From: Pelolinea submarina
Lineage (GTDB): Bacteria; Chloroflexota; Anaerolineae; Anaerolineales; Anaerolineaceae
DNA: 64,000 nt
Assembly (NCBI RefSeq): GCF_003966975.1
Contig: NZ_AP018437.1
Location: 2,294,001 to 2,358,000, forward strand
Reading direction: 5' to 3'
How positions within the stretch are numbered: position 1 is the first letter of the stretch; the number at the start of each line of letters is the position of its first letter. A model generated the notes under the pieces. It worked only from the letters and a program-made list of their open reading frames with translations, did no database searches and had not been told where the DNA came from. Below, piece by piece: positions 57,701 through 64,000 of the stretch. The position numbers and the translations under genes are program-made.

Positions 57701-60310
57701 TTACTTACCGTAATAAGCGCTCAGGTACATCGCTTTGATTTCACTCAGCATCGGATAGCGGGGGTTCGCGCCGGTGCACTGGTCGTCAAAGGCCTGCTCC
57801 ACCATATCGTCCAACCGATCCAGGAAATCTTTCTCGTCGATGCCATACTCTTGGATGGATTTCTTGATGCCGATCTTGGCTTTCAACTCTTCGATGGCTT
57901 GGATCAGCCTATCCAATTTTTCTTCATCAGTCTTGCCGCCCAGTTTCAGGAAATCGGCAATTTCAGCGTATCTGGCCAACGTATGCGGGTGATCATATTG
58001 CGGGAAGGTACCCATTCTGGTAGGCTTCTCGGAAGCGTTGAATTTCAGCACTTCGTTGATCATCAAAGCATTGGCGATGCCGTGCGGCAGGTGGTGGAAC
58101 GCGCCCAGCTTGTGCGCCATCGAGTGGCACACACCCAGGAAGGCATTGGCGAAGGCCATGCCGGCCATGGTGGAGGCGTTGGCCATTTTTTCGCGCGCGT
58201 CCGGGTCATTCGCGCCGTTTTCGTAAGCCCGCGGCAGGTATTCAAAGATAGTCTGCATGGCTTTCAATCCCAGCCCGTCGGTGTAATCGGTCGCCAGCAT
58301 GGAAGCGTAGGATTCCAGCGCGTGAGTCAGCGCGTCGATACCGGAAGCGCTGGTCAAGCCCTTGGGCATCACCATCATCATATCCGCGTCTACAATGGCC
58401 ATATTGGGCATCAGTTCGTAGTCCGCCAGTGGGTATTTCACACCGGTCTTTTCGTCTGTGATGACAGCGAAGGGTGTTACTTCGGAGCCGGTACCGGCTG
58501 AAGTCGGCACTGCGATGAAATAGGCCTTCTCGCCCATCTTCGGGAAGGTGTACACACGCTTGCGGATGTCCATGAAACGCATGGCCATGTCCATGAAGTC
58601 GGCTTCGGGGTGCTCGTACATCACCCACATGATCTTACCGGCGTCCATGGCACTGCCGCCGCCCAGCGCGATGATGCAGTCCGGTTGGAAAGCGCGCATG
58701 GCTTCGGCGCCTTCTTTGGCGCACGCCAGGGAGGGATCCGGGGCTACATCGTAGAAAGTTGTGTACTGGATACCCAGCTCGTTTAACTTATCCGTAATGG
58801 TCTTGGTATAGCCGTTGTTATAGAGGAAAGAATCGGTCACAATGAAGACCTTCTTCTTGTTCAACACATTGCCCAGTTCGTCCAACGCCACTGGCAGACA
58901 ACCTCTCTTGATGTAAACTTTTTGAGGCGTTCTGAACCACAGCATATTTTCTCTCCTTTGCGCGACTGTCTTGATGTTGACCAGGTGTTTGACACCCACA
59001 TTTTCAGAAACCGAGTTGCCGCCCCAGGAACCGCAGCCCAGGGTCAGCGAAGGCACCAGTTTGAAGTTGTACAGGTCGCCGATGCCGCCGTGCGAAGAAG
59101 GAGTGTTGACCAGCACGCGGCAGGTCTTCATGCGTGCTTCGAAAGCCGCCAGCTTCTCGCCTTCAGTGATGGTGTTCAGGTAAACCGAGGAGGTGTGCCC
59201 GAATCCGCCGTCCGCAATCAGGTGCGAGGCTTTGTCCAGTGCATCGCTGAAATCCATGGCGCGGTACATTGCCAGCACCGGGGAGAGTTTCTCGTGCGCG
59301 AATTCTTCGCTCAGCTCGACGCTTTCCACTTCACCGATCAGGATCTTGGCATCTTCCGGTACTTTCACACCGGCCAGCGCCGCGATGTGGTGCGCGCTTT
59401 GCCCAACGATCTTGGCATTCAAGGCGCCGTTGATGATGATGGTCTTGCGCACTTTGTCCAGCTCGCTGCCCTTCAGGAAGTAGCAGTTTCGTTTCGCAAA
59501 TTCGGCTTTGACTGCATCGTAAACTTTATCGAGCGCGATCACGGATTGCTCCGAGGCACAAATCATACCGTTGTCAAAGGTCTTGGAGTGGATGATCGAG
59601 TTGACTGTTAGCAGGATATCGGCCGTATCGTCGATAATGGCTGGAGTATTGCCGGCGCCCACGCCCACGGCCGGTTTACCGGAGGAATAAGCCGCCTTGA
59701 CCATGCCGGGGCCGCCAGTGGCCAGGATCATATCAGCTTCGCGCATGATCAGGTTGGAGATCTCGAGTGTGGGTTCGTCCACCCAGCCGATGATACCTTC
59801 CGGTGCGCCCGCAGCCACAGCCGCTTCCAGCACAATTTTCGCCGCAGCGATGGTGCAGTTCTTGGCGCGCGGGTGCGGGCTGATGATCATACCGTTGCGG
59901 GTCTTCAATGCCAACAATGTCTTGAAGATAGCAGTGGAAGTCGGGTTGGTGGTTGGGATGACCGCGGCAATGACACCCACCGGTTCGGCGATGCGCTTGT
60001 AGCCGTATACTTTGTCTTCTTCCAAAACACCACAGGTTTTGGTGTTCTTATATGCGTTGTAAATGTATTCGGAAGCATAATGGTTTTTAATTACTTTATC
60101 TTCCACAATACCCATGCCGGTTTCCTGTACGGCCAATTTTGCCAGTGGAATCCGAGCTTGGTTTGCAGCGGTAGAGGCCGCCAGGAAAATTTTATCCACT
60201 TGTTCTTGTGTATAGGTAACGTACTGACGTTGCGCTGCCTTGAGGTTTGCCAGTCTTGCTTCCAGCTTTTCAACGCTGTCCACAATTTCGTAAACTTTTT
60301 CTTTTTCCAT
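57701..60310 (-). CDS. adhE: Bifunctional acetaldehyde-CoA/alcohol dehydrogenase AdhE
   Basis: 869 residues. The N-terminal ALDH half (1 to about 440) has VIPTTNPTST and the catalytic Cys in GMICASEQS (near 250). The C-terminal iron alcohol dehydrogenase half (about 460-869) has ALGGGSAMDAGK and the His ligands in HSMAHKLGAFHHLPHG (near 733). It converts acetyl-CoA to ethanol with two NADH, regenerating NAD+. AGGAG lies before the start. It follows rex by 11 bases, so the redox sensor and its classic target share a transcript. Confidence 0.97.
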   Translation of the reverse strand: MEKEKVYEIVDSVEKLEARLANLKAAQRQYVTYTQEQVDKIFLAASTAANQARIPLAKLAVQETGMGIVEDKVIKNHYASEYIYNAYKNTKTCGVLEEDKVYGYKRIAEPVGVIAAVIPTTNPTSTAIFKTLLALKTRNGMIISPHPRAKNCTIAAAKIVLEAAVAAGAPEGIIGWVDEPTLEISNLIMREADMILATGGPGMVKAAYSSGKPAVGVGAGNTPAIIDDTADILLTVNSIIHSKTFDNGMICASEQSVIALDKVYDAVKAEFAKRNCYFLKGSELDKVRKTIIINGALNAKIVGQSAHHIAALAGVKVPEDAKILIGEVESVELSEEFAHEKLSPVLAMYRAMDFSDALDKASHLIADGGFGHTSSVYLNTITEGEKLAAFEARMKTCRVLVNTPSSHGGIGDLYNFKLVPSLTLGCGSWGGNSVSENVGVKHLVNIKTVAQRRENMLWFRTPQKVYIKRGCLPVALDELGNVLNKKKVFIVTDSFLYNNGYTKTITDKLNELGIQYTTFYDVAPDPSLACAKEGAEAMRAFQPDCIIALGGGSAMDAGKIMWVMYEHPEADFMDMAMRFMDIRKRVYTFPKMGEKAYFIAVPTSAGTGSEVTPFAVITDEKTGVKYPLADYELMPNMAIVDADMMMVMPKGLTSASGIDALTHALESYASMLATDYTDGLGLKAMQTIFEYLPRAYENGANDPDAREKMANASTMAGMAFANAFLGVCHSMAHKLGAFHHLPHGIANALMINEVLKFNASEKPTRMGTFPQYDHPHTLARYAEIADFLKLGGKTDEEKLDRLIQAIEELKAKIGIKKSIQEYGIDEKDFLDRLDDMVEQAFDDQCTGANPRYPMLSEIKAMYLSAYYGK

Positions 60311-60321
60311 CCAAAAATCTC

Positions 60322-60975
60322 CTATCCGATTTTCTGCGCTTCTTCGCTGAATTTTTGGGACAAATGTTTGGATAACACAGCCAGTGAGGAGGCCATATTC
60401 TCGTTCTGGACTAAAATGTGCTCCGGCACCGTCAGATGTACCGGGGCAAAATTCCAGATCGCCAGAATGCCGCTTTCAACCAGGGAGTCGCAAACACGCT
60501 GTGCGTATTCAGCCGGCACTGTAATGATGCCGATGTGAATCTTCATACGCTCGCATAAATTCTTGAGTTTGCTCATGGGGAAGATCTTCTTGCCGTTTTC
60601 TTCGGTGCCAACCACGTTCTCGTCAGCATCGAAAGCCGCTACGATATTCAGACCATATTCTTCAAACCCCCGGTATCCAAGCAGCGCTTTGCCCAGCTTG
60701 CCTGCGCCAATGATCACAGCGGATTCGGCATTGTCATATCCCAGGAAATGTTCAATTTCACAGATCAATTCCTGCGTGACGTAACCGATTTTCGGGCGTC
60801 CGAGAGAGCAAACCGACGCCAGATCTTTACGCACCTGTACTTGATTGAGGTTGAGCGCTTCGGCAATCGTGGTTGCGGATACGGTTTCAACAGTCACCTT
60901 ATCCAGTGTTTTGAGGTACCCCAGATAAAAAGGCAGCCTTTGCAGCGTTTGTTTTGATATTCCCTGATCAATCAT
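60322..60975 (-). CDS. rex: Redox-sensing transcriptional repressor Rex
   Basis: 217 residues. The N-terminal winged helix (about 1-75, with RLPFYLGYLKTL, VSATTIAEALNL and VQVRKDLASVC) is followed by a Rossmann NADH-binding domain with IIGAGKLGKALLGY (about 88-101) and AAFDADENVVGTE. It leaves DNA when NADH is high. First gene of the operon with adhE and the hydrogenase genes, so it is likely autoregulatory. GGAGTG is the ribosome site. No canonical Rex site was found upstream. Confidence 0.96.
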   Translation of the reverse strand: MIDQGISKQTLQRLPFYLGYLKTLDKVTVETVSATTIAEALNLNQVQVRKDLASVCSLGRPKIGYVTQELICEIEHFLGYDNAESAVIIGAGKLGKALLGYRGFEEYGLNIVAAFDADENVVGTEENGKKIFPMSKLKNLCERMKIHIGIITVPAEYAQRVCDSLVESGILAIWNFAPVHLTVPEHILVQNENMASSLAVLSKHLSQKFSEEAQKIG

Positions 60976-60990
60976 ACTAACTCACTCCTC

Positions 60991-61014
60991 TGTTATCTGA
61001 GTGAGATTCTAACA
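60991..61014. promoter_or_regulatory. TGTTA-N14-TAACA inverted repeat upstream of rex
   Basis: The half-sites resemble Rex-operator halves (TTGTTA/TAACAA) and are in the right orientation, but their spacing is 8 bp wider than the standard site. It lies about 16 bases upstream of the rex start codon. A weak candidate autoregulatory site. Confidence 0.3.
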
Positions 61015-61041
61015 ACGGGCTGCAGAGTTGGGAAATACTTA

Positions 61042-61112
61042 TATCGTATATCGATATATCTTTATCGATATAATATTACCGATTGCTTATTATCGATATG
61101 TATTATTTGATA
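61042..61112. promoter_or_regulatory. 14-bp-period TATCGATA operator-like array upstream of rex
   Basis: Perfect palindromes TATCGATA start at 61049, 61063 and 61091. A degenerate copy TACCGATT is at 61077, TATCGTAT at 61042 and a weaker ATTTGATA at 61105. The starts 61049/63/77/91/105 are exactly 14 bp apart. The array fills the AT-rich spacer between lysR and rex and likely contains the rex operon promoter. The regulator could be the adjacent LysR protein, but TATCGATA is not by itself a T-N11-A LysR site. Confidence 0.65.
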
Positions 61113-61124
61113 AGGGGGAATGCG

Positions 61125-62063
61125 CTATTGATATGAGATAGCGCTGATCTCTTTTTTCACCTTCTGCAATTCTTCGATGAATTGGTTTTCCAAAGCCGTC
61201 ATTTTGTAATTCTCTGAATAGATAAGGACATCTCGATACTGGCGGTTAGCGTCCAGGCATTTGCGTTGAACCAGGTTATAGCGCTCGATCAACTCAGCCG
61301 GAATTGGAGAAACCCAGATATAGGTATTCGGAATATCGCACAACAGATCAAACTGGCTGCCGCGCTCGTAAACGAAAATACGCTTGGTAATAAGATCGGA
61401 AAACTCAGTCTTCTTTACTTCGGTTAGGGGCATACTGGGTACGTAAGGGTCGCCATGCGCAATCTCAATGGAATCGCTTAAATCAGAATACCGTATTTTT
61501 TTCCGCTTCGCGAGAGGGTGCGCAGCCGACATAAGCGCCAAATACTCAAATTCCCAGATAGTCTCCCCTTTCAGATGCTTTTCCTTCAACATAGTCTGGA
61601 AATAATCTTCGAACGTAGTTTGATAACGGATGATTCCTAATGTGTAGTTCCCTTGTACGATATTGATAATGGCGCGCAGCGAATTGGTCTCTTTGTAATT
61701 GATTTCTATTTCTTTGCTCATATCCATTGATGCTACCAGCTTGATAAAAGCGTGGGTGATATAGCTCGCCCGCGGTATGGATATGTTGAATGTGATTTTA
61801 TCGGTATCGCCTTTTTTATATATGGATTCGATCTCCTCCACTTGCCCCAGAATATTCTTGGCATATGTCAGGAATTCTTCACCCTGGGGTGTGGGAACAA
61901 TACCCTTGGAGGTGCGCCGGAAGATGGTTATACCGATCGATTCCTCCAATTCTTTGATAGCCCGGCTCAGGTTGGGCTGCACCATATAAAGATTCTCGGC
62001 TGCTTTGGTAATCGAACGAGTGCGCTCGACTTCAACTGCGTATTTTAGATGTAAGAAATTCAT
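61125..62063 (-). CDS. LysR-family transcriptional regulator
   Basis: 312 residues. Winged helix at 1-60 (LHLKYAVEVERTRSITKAAE, QPNLSRAIKELEESIG, FRRTSKGIVPTPQGEEFL) then a periplasmic-binding-protein-like effector domain. Same strand and directly upstream of the rex operon, with a 149-base gap that contains the TATCGATA array. It may regulate the fermentation operon; effector unknown. The start follows AGGAAG. Bases 62064-62252 hold nothing recognisable. Confidence 0.93.
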   Translation of the reverse strand: MNFLHLKYAVEVERTRSITKAAENLYMVQPNLSRAIKELEESIGITIFRRTSKGIVPTPQGEEFLTYAKNILGQVEEIESIYKKGDTDKITFNISIPRASYITHAFIKLVASMDMSKEIEINYKETNSLRAIINIVQGNYTLGIIRYQTTFEDYFQTMLKEKHLKGETIWEFEYLALMSAAHPLAKRKKIRYSDLSDSIEIAHGDPYVPSMPLTEVKKTEFSDLITKRIFVYERGSQFDLLCDIPNTYIWVSPIPAELIERYNLVQRKCLDANRQYRDVLIYSENYKMTALENQFIEELQKVKKEISAISYQ

Positions 62064-62252
62064 AGCTTCTTCCTGCCAAAAAACTGGAACTTGTCATCAA
62101 TACAGGGACATTTCCTTTCACATTCATTTCAGACTTGAAATACCCATTGTCTGATCGCGAATTTAATTGTAATGGAAATTCTCACGGAAAACTCAGATTG
62201 ATGCACTCCTGCCATGAGATAAATAAAGGTTCTTTCCGGGGAGCATTAGGGT

Positions 62253-64000
62253 TCACTCTTTGGCATAGAATTTCAGAAATAAATCCGTCACATATGGATC
62301 AAAATGTTTGCCTCTCTGATCTCGGATATGTGCAAATGTCTGTTTAGCTGGCCAAGCTTTTCGATATGGTCGATCGGAAGTCAATGCATCCCAGACATCA
62401 ACAATGGAGAATATCCGTGCTGCCAGTGGGATTTCTTCGCCTTTTAATCCGCGCGGATAACCGCTGCCGTCCCATTTTTCATGGTGGCAATAAGGAATTT
62501 CCAAGGCCGGCCATAGATATTCGATGGGGGCCAATAACTCATAGGCAAACTCGGGGTGTTTGCGCATGATTTCCCATTCTTCATCGTTTAAAGGGCCTTC
62601 CTTCAACAATATACGGTCGGGGATACCCATTTTCCCGATATCGTGCAAGAGCGCGCCTCGTCTCAGGTGGATCAGTTTTTCCTGGGGATAATTCATTTTT
62701 ATAGCCAGGTTAATTGTCATCTCAGTAACCCGTTGAGTATGGCCTTCCGTTTCTTTATCACGCAGATCCATAGCCCGCGACCAACCTTGAATAGTTGCGT
62801 CATAGGCTTCTGAAAGGTCTACATTTGTTTTCTGCAGGTTGGTGAATAACTCGTAATTATCCAGTGCAATTGCCGCCTGTCTTGCCAGTGTTTCAAAGAA
62901 TTCGAGCCAATCCAGCGAGGGAGAGTCTGAATCCATTTTGAATACCTCAAGGACGCCCTTTATTTCACCTTTAATCAAGATTGGGGTCGCAACTGCACTC
63001 AAGAATTTCTCGTTTTGTAAATAGGGGTAGAGATTTATATCAATCCTTGGGAAGAAAATGGTATGTTTCTCAATAACGGCTTGCCCGCCCATGGATTTAT
63101 CAACATAGAATTTTTTACCATAAATATCCTTTGTTTCTGGCCCCTTTCCCCATTTATAAATAAGTACATCTTTGTTTTTTTCGCAAAGCATAATACAGAC
63201 TGCTGAAACGGCTAATTGCTTGAGGACCTGGTTAAGCAGAATTTCTATGGTGTTATCCAAATTTTGATTGCTGGATATTGCCTGGTCAATGGATCGCAGC
63301 GAAGCTAACCTTTCGAAACTCTGATTGATTTCCTCGAATAACTGGGCGTTTTCTAATGCAATTGCCACTCGTTCTGTTAACAGTTCGATTAAGGCTACTT
63401 CCCATTCCGGTGGCTCCTCTTCCGATCTTCGGCCAAAAATCATAATGGAATTTACCTTCCCATTAATAATAATTGGATAAGCGTTAATGGATTGAATCTC
63501 CCAATCTAAATTAAATTTTAATAACTTGGGTACATTTAGGTCCTTCCGATTTAAAAATATCGGTTTCTTTTTTTCAAATACTTCTTCAATTGGAGAAATT
63601 TTGATATTGTGACCTTCTATTTCTGGGAAGAGTTTATTGAGTCCGGATTTGGCAATGATACGTACTTGCTTTTTATCCTCATCAATTACTTTTAGAATTG
63701 CGCAAGCGGAATGATCAGCAAACAATCTTCCTTGCTCTGCAGCCACTTCCATTACTCGTTTTTGACTGTGAATCCCGACCAATTCGTTAGAGATTTTCTG
63801 CAATGCCCCAAGGTGCTTGACCCGTCTTTGTTCCTGTTGGTAGAGCTCTGCCAGTTCAGATTCGTATAATTTTATATTGGTAATATCGGTTAGCGTACCT
63901 TCATAATAACGAAAGTTGCCGTCCAAGTCTTGAATATATTTCGCATTAATTAATAAGAATATAGTCTTGCCGGCTTTATTTTTAAGTTCAAGTTCTAAAT
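62253..64000 (-). CDS. PAS-GAF-GAF-HD-GYP signalling protein (5' end beyond window)
   Basis: At least 581 residues; reading continues through 64000 without a start, and the codons upstream of the TTG at 63926 still encode PAS sequence (KNKAGKTIFLLINAKYI), so the gene is truncated by the window edge. PAS remnant, two GAF domains (about 40-185 and 205-360), then HD-GYP with LLHDIGKMGIPDRIL, HHEKWDGSGYPRGLKG and DVWDALTSDRPYR. Intact HD and GYP motifs predict c-di-GMP phosphodiesterase activity, opposing the GGDEF protein at 50.3 kb. Confidence 0.92.
   Translation of the reverse strand, partial: LELELKNKAGKTIFLLINAKYIQDLDGNFRYYEGTLTDITNIKLYESELAELYQQEQRRVKHLGALQKISNELVGIHSQKRVMEVAAEQGRLFADHSACAILKVIDEDKKQVRIIAKSGLNKLFPEIEGHNIKISPIEEVFEKKKPIFLNRKDLNVPKLLKFNLDWEIQSINAYPIIINGKVNSIMIFGRRSEEEPPEWEVALIELLTERVAIALENAQLFEEINQSFERLASLRSIDQAISSNQNLDNTIEILLNQVLKQLAVSAVCIMLCEKNKDVLIYKWGKGPETKDIYGKKFYVDKSMGGQAVIEKHTIFFPRIDINLYPYLQNEKFLSAVATPILIKGEIKGVLEVFKMDSDSPSLDWLEFFETLARQAAIALDNYELFTNLQKTNVDLSEAYDATIQGWSRAMDLRDKETEGHTQRVTEMTINLAIKMNYPQEKLIHLRRGALLHDIGKMGIPDRILLKEGPLNDEEWEIMRKHPEFAYELLAPIEYLWPALEIPYCHHEKWDGSGYPRGLKGEEIPLAARIFSIVDVWDALTSDRPYRKAWPAKQTFAHIRDQRGKHFDPYVTDLFLKFYAKE

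Noticed and set aside
60976-61124. Canonical Rex operator
   Set aside because: No TTGTGA/TTGTTAA-type site with standard spacing was found; only a widely spaced TGTTA...TAACA pair.

Overview
The window reads as a chromosomal segment of a Chloroflexota bacterium, most likely class Anaerolineae. This is inferred from the gene mix (a fermentative AdhE/[FeFe]-hydrogenase module beside a superoxide dismutase, glycogen and glucan enzymes, TP-rich lipoproteins, a zinc-ribbon/LysM membrane protein) and from dispersed intergenic repeats of a style I associate with that class. No rRNA, tRNA, CRISPR array, phage or complete insertion sequence was seen. Coding density is high and most genes are moderately GC-rich. 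The clear exception is an AT-rich island at about 2.43-4.50 kb.

Layout. 0.15-1.83 kb: a membrane-anchored GH113-like barrel protein. 2.0-4.6 kb: a flavin-oxidase-fold protein, an AT-rich OLD-family ATPase/TOPRIM nuclease, and the 3' stub of a lost acyl-CoA ligase. 4.6-14.0 kb, minus strand: miaA and yraN, then a compact his operon transcribed hisG-D-C-B-H-A-F-I-E followed by a HAD phosphatase. It is preceded by a well-formed attenuator: a promoter, a leader peptide with four consecutive His codons, and competing hairpins. 14.5-20.7 kb, plus strand: cinA with a degenerate second domain, an amidohydrolase fused to a CYTH domain, glycogen synthase and 4-alpha-glucanotransferase. 20.6-26.8 kb: a DMT permease, superoxide dismutase, mltG-ruvX, a lipoprotein and msrP-msrQ. 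26.8-34.3 kb: a four-gene DNA-repair operon (AddB-like ATPase, UvrD helicase, RecB-type Fe-S nuclease, RecJ). 34.4-45.4 kb: L,D-transpeptidase, hemW, LysM protein, trxB, fabL-like reductase, cyclase, SCP2-type thiolase, AlkZ-related protein, GH13 hydrolase and an epimerase. 45.5-48.2 kb: a barrel-like protein, an FtsZ homologue with an altered T7 loop, and a 72-residue partner. 48.2-52.3 kb: an extradiol dioxygenase, a YkvA-type protein, a nucleotidyltransferase-like protein and a diguanylate cyclase.

52.3-61.0 kb, minus strand, holds the most system-like locus: rex - adhE - APH-fold kinase - [2Fe-2S] thioredoxin-like ferredoxin - PAS-containing sensory [FeFe]-hydrogenase - SpoIIE/PP2C phosphatase - a second [FeFe]-hydrogenase. 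A LysR regulator lies just upstream. Between lysR and rex is an array of TATCGATA palindromes on a 14-bp period. Together these suggest a module coupling NADH/NAD+ state (Rex), H2 or ferredoxin state (sensory hydrogenase) and a phosphorylation switch to ethanol and hydrogen production. The window ends inside a PAS-GAF-HD-GYP signalling gene.

Several genes have a TATAAT-like box only 6-12 bases before the start codon, so near-leaderless transcripts are probably common here.
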